Shown: positions 32,066 through 40,451, counted from the first letter of the stretch. The stretch: DNA of 64,000 nt from Blautia obeum ATCC 29174 (GCF_025147765.1 NZ_CP102265.1:2357001-2421000), one strand, 5' to 3'. A program made the numbers and translations. Notes: generated by a model from the sequence alone, not told the origin.

Positions 32066-32392
32066 CTAGTCGCCATTTTCTTTTCTTGCAAATAAATATC
32101 CACTTAACGTAAATAGTAAAGTCTTAATTACTTCAATAATAGAATTGGTCGTCTCACTTGTCTTTCCAAAAAGAATTGTAGCAACTGTATCTATTATAAA
32201 AATTATTCCCAAAAAAACTAAACAACCAACAATAAGTTTAAAAGCCGAAAAGTATCTTTTTTCTTTTCTATCCTTATCTTTCTCAGCCAGTCTTTTCGCT
32301 TTTAGGTCTTCATCTATTTCCGGGGAATCATCTAAAGGTTCATCTATTTCTTCGGTTGGTTTTCCATATAAAAAATCCTCATCTGTATTCAC
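32066..32392 (-). CDS. Two-helix membrane protein, candidate toxin partner
   Basis: A 108-residue protein: an acidic N-terminal arm, a basic stretch (AKRLAEKDKDRKEKR), two membrane helices (AFKLIVGCLVFLGIIFIID and IIEVIKTLLFTLSGYLF) and a short tail. Its start overlaps the stop of the Panacea-domain gene by 4 bases. Small membrane proteins are among the toxins neutralised by Panacea antitoxins, where they depolarise the membrane. I infer it is the toxin; the sequence alone cannot show it. Confidence 0.55.
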   Translation of the reverse strand: MNTDEDFLYGKPTEEIDEPLDDSPEIDEDLKAKRLAEKDKDRKEKRYFSAFKLIVGCLVFLGIIFIIDTVATILFGKTSETTNSIIEVIKTLLFTLSGYLFARKENGD

Positions 32393-32847
32393 GCCGAAAC
32401 AAACACCTCTTCCTCTTTAATATCCGCAATTGATAAATAAGGCTCTTGTCTTTTTGCTGCTTTATACCAAGCAGTTCCCTTTTTATGTGTCATCGCCGAT
32501 AATGGAATCCCATCATATAATTTATATTTATCCCATATCGCGTTAATGCACTCTCTGAAATCAGCTGCTTTTTTTTCATTTACAATCAAAACAGACCCAT
32601 TCTTTTCTTTAGAATAGCGTTTTATAGCATTTCCGCCAAATTCCTTAAATTCATCATATATGCTCCTTACTACCGGGCCATATTTCCACACTTCAAATCT
32701 ATCCTGAAACAATATTTTATCTGTATCCTGATAATATTTCTTGTAAATTAAATAGACAAGCTTTTGTAATTTCATAGGAGTAATATCAATATCTTCTGAA
32801 AATCCCCGCTCCAATACATTGTTTGCAACATTTAATGCGGTTACCAT
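32389..32847 (-). CDS. Panacea (SocA/DUF4065) domain antitoxin
   Basis: A 152-residue protein matching the Panacea/DUF4065 domain: MKLQKLVYLIYKKYYQDTDK, then FEVWKYGPVVRSIYDEFKEF, and a C-terminal helix (AAKRQEPYLSIADIKEEEVF) with TPMKLQKLVY at the start. Panacea domains occur as antitoxins that neutralise many unrelated toxins. The first gene of a two-gene operon with the membrane protein at 32066-32392. A terminator lies after that gene. Confidence 0.82.
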   Translation of the reverse strand: MVTALNVANNVLERGFSEDIDITPMKLQKLVYLIYKKYYQDTDKILFQDRFEVWKYGPVVRSIYDEFKEFGGNAIKRYSKEKNGSVLIVNEKKAADFRECINAIWDKYKLYDGIPLSAMTHKKGTAWYKAAKRQEPYLSIADIKEEEVFVSA

Positions 32848-33035
32848 ATCATCGCCTCCTATCTTTTATCAATCTTTATCTATATTTATAATATACCATC
32901 CATTATATAAAATGTCAATCTCGTTGTCGAACATTTGTTCTTTTTAATTTTAAATACATCATTCTTGTTTCAATAAAGGTCTTATCTATATCTTTGCATA
33001 TCTACATTTCCTAAATATAAGAAAAGCCCCTGTAT

Positions 33036-33134
33036 TCAAGCAACCAAAGGTCTTTCTTTTTTCGTCCACATGAGACTAGCCATTTTTTTGCTAATGGCAA
33101 CCATAACATATTTATTTCTATAAGAAGACAGCAT
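33036..33134 (-). pseudogene. Possible transposase C-terminal remnant
   Basis: A 32-codon frame, MLSSYRNKYVMVAISKKMAS then LMWTKKERPLVA, ending in TGA. The AIxKKMxxLxWxxxxxxxP pattern resembles the tail of an IS110-type transposase. An in-frame stop lies just before the ATG and there is no good ribosome site. A remnant is likely; identification is tentative. The rest of the 32848-33164 gap holds nothing else that I recognise. Confidence 0.3.
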
Positions 33135-33164
33135 ACCTACTTTCCAATTTTTAATAATTTTGCA

Positions 33165-33569
33165 TTAAACTGCATCAAATAATTTTACCCCTTCTCTTTT
33201 CACATTCGCATAAAACGGGTATACATCAACCCAATTCTGGAAGTGCTGCTGGCTTTTTGCTATCGGTTTAATGTCAAGGTCATGGTCCATGTTGAAGTCA
33301 AAAGTTTCTTCTGACAGCTCATGACGATACTGTTTAATATCTATGTCTGACAAGTCCAGGAGAATCATTATATCGATATCAGAATCTGCCTTATAATCTC
33401 CTCTTGCATAGGATCCATATAAAATTACTGTCTTTAAATGACTTCCATATATCTTCCGTAATATTTCAGTATACTGATCTAACAGCATTTTTATCGTTAC
33501 CGGCACGCTGTTCTTTTCTTCGATATCTTTTTTATTTTTCGCCATAAAATCCTGTGTCAGCAAGCTCAA
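33165..33569 (-). CDS. MNT-type nucleotidyltransferase, 134 aa
   Basis: A minimal nucleotidyltransferase with the GSYARGDYKADSDIDIMILL motif near 49-68: GSY plus the DxD metal pair. Enzymes of this type act as antitoxins that add nucleotides to HEPN toxins, or as self-standing AMP-transferases. Overlaps the previous gene by 38 bases, so the first start may be further inside, but the motif is intact. No HEPN gene is directly adjacent; the nearest HEPN-like gene is at 31355-31834. Confidence 0.8.
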   Translation of the reverse strand: MSLLTQDFMAKNKKDIEEKNSVPVTIKMLLDQYTEILRKIYGSHLKTVILYGSYARGDYKADSDIDIMILLDLSDIDIKQYRHELSEETFDFNMDHDLDIKPIAKSQQHFQNWVDVYPFYANVKREGVKLFDAV

Positions 33570-33813
33570 CCCATTTCAGATACATTTCTTTATAATGTTC
33601 CTTAATGAACGCTCTGATTTTTCTTACTTCACGATCAGTCAGACTTCCTTGTTTCTCCAAAGTTGTATCACCATCATTTTTGACAAAAAACTTCGCTGAT
33701 CCTGCTTCTGTCAGTTTTCTGTCGCTGGCATGAACATGCATGGCCTCGATCACACAGCTTGCAGTATAATACAGATAATAACCGCACACTTTGAATTCAT
33801 AGTATTTCGGCAT
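33532..33813 (-). CDS. DUF4160-like protein, 93 aa
   Basis: A small protein with a beta start (EFKVCGYYLYYTASCVIEAM), a HVHASDRK core, and a helical end (RKIRAFIKEHYKEMYLKWVE), as in DUF4160 proteins that are often found as partners of toxin-antitoxin genes. The start at 33813 is two bases after the stop of the upstream gene. Second from the end in a four-gene minus-strand cassette. Confidence 0.65.
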   Translation of the reverse strand: MPKYYEFKVCGYYLYYTASCVIEAMHVHASDRKLTEAGSAKFFVKNDGDTTLEKQGSLTDREVRKIRAFIKEHYKEMYLKWVELADTGFYGEK

Positions 33814-33815
33814 GG

Positions 33816-34043
33816 CTAGTCCTCCATAAACTGCTTATTGTTCAAATAGTAATCCAAGACTATCTGATTTTCGATATCATCCATATTGGTTTCCACAATC
33901 TTATCATCGTATATAACTGCTGCATGGTTTGGTCTATTCAGATTAAGTATCCGAATATATTTTCCCTCCTGCGTATATGCATATCCATTAATAATCATGT
34001 CTGCTGCATCTGCTACATCTTTTATATCAAGCTGCATAATCAA
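33816..34043 (-). CDS. Hypothetical protein, ~75 aa, of the cassette
   Basis: A short soluble protein (LDIKDVADAADMIINGYAYT, then GKYIRILNLNRPNHAAVIYD and DKIVETNMDDIENQ). The start is a TTG at 34043, 6 bases after GGAGG, or the ATG at 34037. It overlaps the end of the upstream 97-residue gene by about 17 bases. It belongs to the same transcript; no clear function. Confidence 0.55.
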   Translation of the reverse strand: MIMQLDIKDVADAADMIINGYAYTQEGKYIRILNLNRPNHAAVIYDDKIVETNMDDIENQIVLDYYLNNKQFMED

Positions 34044-34320
34044 TCCGGACCTCCTTTATTGGTGCAAGGAATTCATCTACATCATAATATAAGTTCTGAA
34101 GAATCGGAATCAGATCAATATACTCTTCCATCTCATTCAGGTTCTTATACTTCGCCATTACAACCAGATATCCTTTATCCCATTCTTTTACTTCTGTATA
34201 TCTTTCCAGTTTTGATGATGTCGCAAAGCGGATAACCTGGTCTTTAAAAATGAATATCGTATACTGGCTGTCGCTTTTTAATATGGCACAGTTATCTGCT
34301 GTCTTTTTCATCTGCTCCAC
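34027..34320 (-). CDS. Hypothetical protein, 97 aa, of the cassette
   Basis: The first gene of the four-gene minus-strand cassette at the right end of the element. A soluble protein (CAILKSDSQYTIFIFKDQVI, then FATSSKLERYTEVKEWDKGY and YLVVMAKYKNLNEMEEYIDL). Short proteins of this type occur with DUF4160-like proteins in clostridial genomes; the function is unknown. The start has no strong ribosome site (only AGGTG close to the ATG). Confidence 0.55.
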   Translation of the reverse strand: MEQMKKTADNCAILKSDSQYTIFIFKDQVIRFATSSKLERYTEVKEWDKGYLVVMAKYKNLNEMEEYIDLIPILQNLYYDVDEFLAPIKEVRIDYAA

Positions 34321-34414
34321 ACCTTTCGCTCAATACTTTTTCTTTATTATAACCGAACCGTCATATCTTTTCTACTGGTTTCTGACACTATAAATTTGCA
34401 TTTTCTCCGGCATT

Positions 34415-34433
34415 TGTCACAACAATGTCACAA
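34415..34433. promoter_or_regulatory. Integrase arm-type binding repeats (right end)
   Basis: Two copies of TGTCACAA at 34415-34422 and 34426-34433, in the same orientation as the three near the left end. Together with the left set they mark both ends of the element inside the att repeats. The rest of the 34321-34617 gap holds the right att repeat and the mutS2 promoter region. Confidence 0.55.
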
Positions 34434-34506
34434 AACCCTCATTCCCCGCTCACTGCCTATTCCCGCAAGCCCTGTAAATACAATACTTAGGGGAAATCAT
34501 ACCCGG

Positions 34507-34530
34507 ATTTTATGAAGTTTTTATGAACAA
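34507..34530. repeat. Right attachment-site repeat of the integrated element
   Basis: Direct repeat of 13259-13282, identical at 23 of 24 bases. It lies about 90 bases upstream of mutS2. Removing the sequence between the two repeats would leave the HtrA-like gene and mutS2 as divergent neighbours with one repeat between them, a plausible ancestral arrangement. Confidence 0.6.
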
Positions 34531-34617
34531 AATTTCACATTTTTCTTTTCATTCCTGTCAAAATCATGTAGAATAGAGACTGGTGAACTAAACCAATTTA
34601 AGCAACAAGGAGTTATT

Positions 34618-36999
34618 ATGAATCAAAAAGCATTAAATGCATTGGAATATCCAAAAATCATAGAAAAACTTACAGAAAAAGCGTCTTCTTATATGGGAAA
34701 ACAGCTCTGTAAAAACCTGGAACCATCTACAGATCTGGAAACGATCCGCCTGATGCAGGTACAGACAAAAGATGCTTTGACAAGACTATTCCAAAAAGGA
34801 TCCATTTCTTTTGGAAATGTCAAAGATATCCGTGGTTCTCTGAAACGTCTGGAAATCGGCAGTGCTCTTAGTATTCAGGAAATTCTGGCAGTCTGCGGAC
34901 TTCTTGAAAACACTTCCAGAGTCAAAACTTACTCTCGTAAAGAACGTAACGATCTTCCTGGTGACTCTCTGGACAGCATGTTTGATGGACTTTCTCCACT
35001 CACACCTTTGTCCACAGAAATCCGCAGATGCATTCTCTCCGAGGAGGAAATCAGCGATGATGCAAGCCCTGCTCTCCGCCAGATCCGCAGAAACATGAAG
35101 ATCACCAACGATCGTATCCATACACAGCTTGCAGGGCTGGTAAACGGCAGTGCCCGCACCTATCTACAGGACTCTGTCATCACTATGCGAAATGGCAGAT
35201 ATTGCATTCCTGTCAAAGCCGAATACAAAGGGCAGGTTCCCGGTATGATCCACGATCAGTCTTCTACCGGCTCTACACTTTTTATCGAACCAATGTCCGT
35301 AGTCAAGTTAAACAATGACATGCGCGAACTGGAACTTCAGGAGCAGAAAGAAATCGAAGTGATTCTGGCTGATCTCAGCCAACAGATTGCTACTGAACAG
35401 GAAGCAATTTCACTCAATCTTGAACTGATGGTTCAGTTGGACTTTATTTTTGCAAGAGCAACGCTTGCGATGGAAATGAATGCAAGCGAACCTGTCTTTA
35501 ATGATGAAGGACGCATCAACCTCAAAAAAGCACGTCATCCCCTGATTAACAAGAAGAAAGTCGTTCCAATCGATATCCGTCTGGGTGATGAATTTGATCT
35601 GCTTGTTATCACCGGTCCAAACACCGGCGGCAAGACTGTTTCCCTGAAGACAGTCGGTCTGCTCACTCTCATGGGACAATCCGGTCTTCACATTCCAACT
35701 CTGGACCGCAGTGAACTTGCTCTCTTCCACGAAGTTTATGCTGACATCGGTGATGAGCAGAGTATTGAACAGTCATTAAGTACCTTTTCTTCCCACATGA
35801 CAAATATCGTCTCTTTTCTTGGAAAAGCAGACCGTCATTCCCTGGTTCTGTTTGACGAACTCTGCTCCGGAACTGACCCGACGGAGGGTGCTGCACTGGC
35901 CATCTCGATTCTCTCTTATCTGCATGAACGCGGAATCCGCACCATGGCAACTACTCATTACAGTGAACTGAAAGTTTTTGCCCTTTCCGCTTCCGGTATC
36001 GAAAATGCCTGCTGCGAATTTAATGTAGAAACATTGAGTCCGACTTATCGCCTACTGATCGGTATTCCTGGAAAAAGTAATGCATTTGCAATTTCTTCCA
36101 AACTCGGAATCCCTGAATCCATCATTGAAAAGGCACGCGAACAGATCAATGAACAAGATGAATCTTTTGAAGACGTACTGACCTCGCTGGAAGAAAGTCG
36201 TATCACAATTGAGAACGAGCGCACAGAGATTGCACAGTACAAATTGGAAATTGAAACGCTTAAGAAACAGCTGGAAAACAAACAGGAAAAACTGGATGTT
36301 CAGAAAGAGCGTATCATCCGTCAGGCAAACGAAGAGGCACATAAAGTTCTTCAGGATGCTAAGGATTACGCTGACCAGACCATGAAGCTTTTCCATAAAT
36401 TCCATAATGAATATGTAGACACCGCTGCTGTTGAACGTGAACGTCAGCAGCTTCGCCAACGTCTCAACAAAGCAGAACAGAAAATGGCTCAGCCAACCCC
36501 CAAAAAGAAACCAAAGAAAGTGCTCACAGCAAAAGATATCCACCTGGGCGATACTGTCCGTGTTCTCAGCATGAATCTCAAAGGTACAGTAAGTACCCGC
36601 CCGGATTCTAAAGGTTATCTGTTTGTTCAGATGGGAATCATTCGTTCCAAAGTCCATATTTCTGATCTGGAGCTGATTGATGAACCAGTGATCACCACTC
36701 CGTCTCTTTCCAAGACCGGGGCCGGAAAAATCCGTATGTCCAAATCAGCCAGTGTCTCTACGGAAATTAATCTTCTTGGAAAAACAGTCGATGAAGCAGT
36801 TGCAGAACTGGACAAATACCTGGATGATGCTTATATTGCGCATCTAAAAACTGTACGAATCGTTCACGGCAAGGGAACCGGTGCACTACGCAAAGGCGTT
36901 CACAATTACCTGAAGCGCCAGAAACATGTAGCCTCTTATCGTCTCGGCGAATTCGGCGAGGGTGATGCAGGTGTAACAATTGTAGAATTCAAAAAATAA
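34618..36999 (+). CDS. mutS2: MutS2 endonuclease/ATPase
   Basis: A 793-residue MutS2. N-terminal core and lever domains (1-310); ABC-type ATPase with Walker A GPNTGGKTVSLK near 333-344, the signature STFSSHM and Walker B LVLFDELCSGTDP near 404-415; a long coiled coil (about 510-620); and a C-terminal Smr nuclease domain with LLGKTVDEAV near 724 and HGKGTGALRKGV near 752. MutS2 acts in control of recombination and in rescue of collided ribosomes. Starts behind AAGGAG. Followed after 16 bases by a response regulator gene, so co-transcription is likely. Confidence 0.95.
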   Translation: MNQKALNALEYPKIIEKLTEKASSYMGKQLCKNLEPSTDLETIRLMQVQTKDALTRLFQKGSISFGNVKDIRGSLKRLEIGSALSIQEILAVCGLLENTSRVKTYSRKERNDLPGDSLDSMFDGLSPLTPLSTEIRRCILSEEEISDDASPALRQIRRNMKITNDRIHTQLAGLVNGSARTYLQDSVITMRNGRYCIPVKAEYKGQVPGMIHDQSSTGSTLFIEPMSVVKLNNDMRELELQEQKEIEVILADLSQQIATEQEAISLNLELMVQLDFIFARATLAMEMNASEPVFNDEGRINLKKARHPLINKKKVVPIDIRLGDEFDLLVITGPNTGGKTVSLKTVGLLTLMGQSGLHIPTLDRSELALFHEVYADIGDEQSIEQSLSTFSSHMTNIVSFLGKADRHSLVLFDELCSGTDPTEGAALAISILSYLHERGIRTMATTHYSELKVFALSASGIENACCEFNVETLSPTYRLLIGIPGKSNAFAISSKLGIPESIIEKAREQINEQDESFEDVLTSLEESRITIENERTEIAQYKLEIETLKKQLENKQEKLDVQKERIIRQANEEAHKVLQDAKDYADQTMKLFHKFHNEYVDTAAVERERQQLRQRLNKAEQKMAQPTPKKKPKKVLTAKDIHLGDTVRVLSMNLKGTVSTRPDSKGYLFVQMGIIRSKVHISDLELIDEPVITTPSLSKTGAGKIRMSKSASVSTEINLLGKTVDEAVAELDKYLDDAYIAHLKTVRIVHGKGTGALRKGVHNYLKRQKHVASYRLGEFGEGDAGVTIVEFKK

Positions 37000-37015
37000 G
37001 TGAAAGGCGAATACC

Positions 37016-37717
37016 ATGGTAACAAAACAGAAAATCTTAATCGTAGATGACGACAACAACATTGCTGAACTGATTTCTTTATATCTTACAAAAGAATGTT
37101 TTGAAACCAGAATTGTAAATGACGGTGAACAGGCTCTGAAAGACTTTGCTTCTTTTCAGCCAGATCTGATTCTCCTGGATCTGATGCTTCCTGGCATTGA
37201 CGGCTATCAGGTCTGCCGAGAGATCCGTCACACATCTGATGTGCCGATCATCATGCTTTCTGCCAAAGGCGAAACCTTCGATAAAGTACTTGGTCTTGAA
37301 CTGGGGGCAGATGACTATATTATCAAACCGTTTGATACCAAAGAACTGGTTGCCCGTGTGCGTGCAGTCCTGCGTCGATTCAAAGTACGTCAGCCTGCTG
37401 GCAATCCGGATGAAAAATGTGTCAGCTTTCCAGATCTGACAATCAATCTGACAAATTACTCTGTCACATATATGGGAAAACAAATTGATATGCCGCCAAA
37501 AGAACTGGAGCTTCTCTATTTTCTGGCCGCATCTCCAAACCAGGTATTTACCCGCGAACAATTACTGGATCATATATGGGGATATGAATATATCGGTGAC
37601 ACTCGTACCGTAGATGTCCACATTAAAAGACTGCGCGAAAAAATTAAAGACCATCCTCAGTGGAGCCTCTCTACTGTATGGGGTATCGGATACAAGTTTG
37701 AGGTCAAAAACAAATGA
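37016..37717 (+). CDS. OmpR/PhoB-family response regulator
   Basis: A 233-residue protein. Receiver domain with acidic pair DDD (11-13), phospho-acceptor Asp in LILLDLMLPG near 55, Thr/Ser in MLSAKG near 83 and Lys in IIKPFD near 105; a winged-helix DNA-binding domain covers about 130-230 (LPPKELELLYFLAASP, then VDVHIKRLREKI). Overlaps the histidine kinase start by 4 bases. It is probably phosphorylated by that kinase; the target genes are unknown. Confidence 0.94.
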   Translation: MVTKQKILIVDDDNNIAELISLYLTKECFETRIVNDGEQALKDFASFQPDLILLDLMLPGIDGYQVCREIRHTSDVPIIMLSAKGETFDKVLGLELGADDYIIKPFDTKELVARVRAVLRRFKVRQPAGNPDEKCVSFPDLTINLTNYSVTYMGKQIDMPPKELELLYFLAASPNQVFTREQLLDHIWGYEYIGDTRTVDVHIKRLREKIKDHPQWSLSTVWGIGYKFEVKNK

Positions 37718-39123
37718 AAAAGAAACTGACAACAGTGTTTTTTACCACATATATACTGCTTGGTGTCCTTGGTTTTTTGCTGGTAACATATGTCGGTTCT
37801 CACCTGTTAGAAAATCGCCTGGAAAAATCCATAAGTGCAGATATGTACCAGACAGCTCACCGCATTGCAGAAAATAATCTGGTCAGTCACAACATCACTT
37901 CTTCTAATATGGAGGAGATTCGGAACAATCTTTCCCTTGCTGCAAACTATCCTGATACGATCATCTGGATCATCAACAGCAACGGACAGATCATCCTCAG
38001 TACACGCAAAGATATCTCACCGGATAATCCAATTAACTTAGAAGGCTTCAACCCAGCCTCCTGGGACAGCAATTACTATCAGATTGGTGATTTCTACGGA
38101 TATTTTCCCGAGACACATCTCAGCACGATTGCACCAATCACCGAGAATATGACAACGCGGGGATACGTTGCCATTCATTATCTGATGAGTGACTTGTATC
38201 AGAACCGTAGCACTCTGCTCTGGATCATTCAGATTTTGTATATTCTCACTTATCTCGGTGTAGCTTTACTGTTTTTCTTGTATATCCGCTGTATACGCAG
38301 GCCATTTCAGGAAATCACAAAGGGAGCTTCAGAATTTGCAAACGGAAATCTCTCCTACCAGATTCCTGTCGATTCAGAAAATGAGCTGGGATATCTTGCC
38401 AAGAATCTGAATTATATGGCTGATAAACTAAATCGTAACGGTGAATACCAACGACAGTTTATTTCCAATATTTCACATGATTTCCGTTCACCACTTACTT
38501 CGATCAAAGGTTACGTGGAAGCGATGATCGACGGAACGATTCCAGTGGAAATGCAGGAAAAATATTTAAAGATTATTTCATACGAAGCAGAACGTCTGGA
38601 AAAACTTACCCGCGGGCTTCTGACTCTGAATGAACTGGATATCCAGAAACGTATGCTTCATATCCAGCCCTTTGATATCAACAGTGTGATCAAAGCGACA
38701 GCTGCATCCTTTGAAGGCTCCTGTACCAGTCGCAATATTCTTCTGGAACTGATTTTATCCGGAAAGGAACTGATGGCACAGGCAGATATGGAACAGATCC
38801 AACAGGTGCTGTATAACCTTTTGAGCAACGCGATCAAATTCAGCCCGGACAATTCCACGATTACACTTGAGACTACCGAAAAAAACGGCAAGATCTTTGT
38901 TTCTGTTAAAGATCATGGCATTGGAATTCCAAAGGCAAGTCTCCAGAAAATCTGGGAACGATTTTATAAGATTGACCGATCCCGAGGCAAGGATCAAAAA
39001 GGAACCGGCCTTGGTCTGGCAATCGTCAAAGAGATTCTTCATGCACATGGACAACACATCAATGTGATCAGTACAGAGGGTGTTGGAACAGAATTTATTT
39101 TTACATTGGAAAAGGCAAAGTAG
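37714..39123 (+). CDS. HAMP-containing sensor histidine kinase
   Basis: A 469-residue membrane kinase. First helix near 8-30 (YILLGVLGFLLVTYV), an extracellular sensor (30-165), a second helix near 170-192, a HAMP domain (IRRPFQEITKGASEFANGNL), a HisKA dimer domain with the H-box ISHDFRSPLTSIKGY near 252, and a catalytic domain with N-box NLLSNAIKFS, DHGIGIP and GTGLGLAIV. Works with the preceding regulator. The stop lies inside the terminator hairpin. Confidence 0.94.
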   Translation: MKKKLTTVFFTTYILLGVLGFLLVTYVGSHLLENRLEKSISADMYQTAHRIAENNLVSHNITSSNMEEIRNNLSLAANYPDTIIWIINSNGQIILSTRKDISPDNPINLEGFNPASWDSNYYQIGDFYGYFPETHLSTIAPITENMTTRGYVAIHYLMSDLYQNRSTLLWIIQILYILTYLGVALLFFLYIRCIRRPFQEITKGASEFANGNLSYQIPVDSENELGYLAKNLNYMADKLNRNGEYQRQFISNISHDFRSPLTSIKGYVEAMIDGTIPVEMQEKYLKIISYEAERLEKLTRGLLTLNELDIQKRMLHIQPFDINSVIKATAASFEGSCTSRNILLELILSGKELMAQADMEQIQQVLYNLLSNAIKFSPDNSTITLETTEKNGKIFVSVKDHGIGIPKASLQKIWERFYKIDRSRGKDQKGTGLGLAIVKEILHAHGQHINVISTEGVGTEFIFTLEKAK

Positions 39124-39145
39124 AGAATTCATCCACTTTGCCTTT
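39111..39145. terminator. Bidirectional terminator
   Basis: A perfect 11-bp repeat AAAGGCAAAGT/ACTTTGCCTTT with a 13-base loop and T/A runs on both sides. It ends the kinase transcript and probably the convergent trmL transcript. Confidence 0.8.
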
Positions 39146-39163
39146 TATCGTTTATATTATTTC

Positions 39164-39664
39164 TTATTCCCACGTATGGTTATGAAGCTGTCCCTGAAGC
39201 TGCATATGATCAAAATGATTCTGCCGCAGTGCCTCATAAAGCACGATTGCCACTGAATTACTCAGATTCAGTGAACGGATCTCATTGATCATTGGAATCC
39301 GTACGCAGTTATCTTTATGTTCCATCAGGATTTCTTCCGGGATTCCGGCACTTTCCTTGCCAAACATAATATAACAATCTTCCTCGTATTGCACATCTGT
39401 ATAAGTCTTCAACGCCTTCGTTGTTGCATAATAAATTTTCGCATTTGGATTCTTTTCCAGAAAATCTTCGTAGTCCAGATATGTCGTTACATCCAGATCT
39501 TTCCAGTAATCCATACCAGCTCTTTTGAGTGCCTTCTCACTGAGACTGAATCCCAGAGGCTCGATCAGATGTAGTTTCGTATCTGTTGCAACACATGTTC
39601 TTCCTATATTTCCTGTATTTGCCGGAATTTCAGGTTCCAGCAGTACAATATTAAGCTTTGCCAT
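39164..39664 (-). CDS. trmL: tRNA (cytidine(34)-2'-O)-methyltransferase
   Basis: A 166-residue SPOUT enzyme. Motif 1 PEIPANTGNIGRTC near 12-25, motif 2 MFGKESAGIPEEIL near 98-111 and motif 3 MINEIRSLNLSNSVAIVLYE near 123-142, forming the trefoil knot that binds SAM. It methylates the wobble ribose of tRNA-Leu. The start overlaps the AIRS-like gene by 14 bases. Fully conserved motifs. Confidence 0.93.
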   Translation of the reverse strand: MAKLNIVLLEPEIPANTGNIGRTCVATDTKLHLIEPLGFSLSEKALKRAGMDYWKDLDVTTYLDYEDFLEKNPNAKIYYATTKALKTYTDVQYEEDCYIMFGKESAGIPEEILMEHKDNCVRIPMINEIRSLNLSNSVAIVLYEALRQNHFDHMQLQGQLHNHTWE

Positions 39665-40265
39665 CTTTTCTGTCCTTTCCAGGTATAATTTCCGTCAAAT
39701 GGAGTCTCGGACGTTCCAGATATCTGGTAATTTCTCCACTGTGAAGCAGACGGTCGTTTCCACTGTCTGCATATCCAATCACAGCTGCATGGATTCCATG
39801 TGCCTCTAATTCCCGCACCAGTGCATCTCCCTGCGCAGTGCCAATCAGAACAGATCCCTTCGCCTCCAGTTTATACGGATCCACATCCAGCCGTTCACAG
39901 ACTTCTATCGTCTCCTGCCGGATTGGAATTCTGCGAAGATCTACATCCATACCAACTCCAGAAGCTTCTGCCATTTTCCACAGACCACTTAAAATTCCAC
40001 CGTTCTCTGTAAAATACAATGTAGAAAACCCAGCTTCTTTCCAAAATACATCTTCTTCTGAAATCATACAATTTTTCAGTGTTTCCACCCCCATACGGAG
40101 AAAACTCTCTGAAAAATATGTTCTGAGCTTATCCCACTCCCGGCAGATCAGTTCCAACGTACCTGATATACCTGTCTCTCCTGCCACCACCAGGTCATCT
40201 CCCGGATATATTCTTCCTGTAATTTCCGCCTGCAGTGCTTCTAACGCCTGCTGTCCTAGTTTCAT
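39651..40265 (-). CDS. AIR-synthase-related C-terminal-domain protein
   Basis: A 204-residue protein whose sequence (YPGDDLVVAGETGISGTLE at the start, then ENGGILSGLWKMAEASGVGM and RLDVDPYKLEAKGSVLIGT) is that of the C-terminal half of PurM/HypE/ThiL-type proteins. The N-terminal ATP-binding half is absent, but the start is well placed behind GGAGG, so the short form looks genuine. Ligand and partner are unknown. In one operon-like run with trmL and the radical SAM gene. Confidence 0.65.
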   Translation of the reverse strand: MKLGQQALEALQAEITGRIYPGDDLVVAGETGISGTLELICREWDKLRTYFSESFLRMGVETLKNCMISEEDVFWKEAGFSTLYFTENGGILSGLWKMAEASGVGMDVDLRRIPIRQETIEVCERLDVDPYKLEAKGSVLIGTAQGDALVRELEAHGIHAAVIGYADSGNDRLLHSGEITRYLERPRLHLTEIIPGKDRKDGKA

Positions 40266-40301
40266 ACTCTTCCTCCAGTGTTCTAATTTCCAGTTCTCCT
40301 T

Positions 40302-40406
40302 TTATAATAAAATAGAAAGAACACTTGGTACAACCATCGCAAGAACCAGTATCACTGCGATCACCGCTGTAATAATTTTTCTTTTTTTCGGGTCAAACAT
40401 TCCCAT
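40302..40406 (-). CDS. Conserved-looking small membrane protein, 34 aa
   Basis: MGMFDPKKRKIITAVIAVIL, then LAMVVPSVLSILL: a basic head and one membrane helix. The ATG at 40406 has GAGGTGAGGA upstream. It lies between the radical SAM terminator and the AIRS-like gene on the same strand. Short proteins of this shape recur in Lachnospiraceae; the role is unknown. Confidence 0.6.
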   Translation of the reverse strand: MGMFDPKKRKIITAVIAVILVLAMVVPSVLSILL

Positions 40407-40431
40407 CTTCGTCCTCACCTCTCCTATTTTC

Positions 40432-40451
40432 AAAAATGCCTCAGCATTTTT
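40432..40451 (-). terminator. Short terminator hairpin
   Basis: AAAAATGC-CTCA-GCATTTTT, an 8-bp perfect hairpin with a T run, 70 bases after the stop of the radical SAM gene. Confidence 0.6.

Noticed and set aside
36052..36657. Minus-strand ORF of 201 codons opposite mutS2
   Set aside because: Antisense frame of mutS2 with Phe/Leu-rich composition; no start signals.
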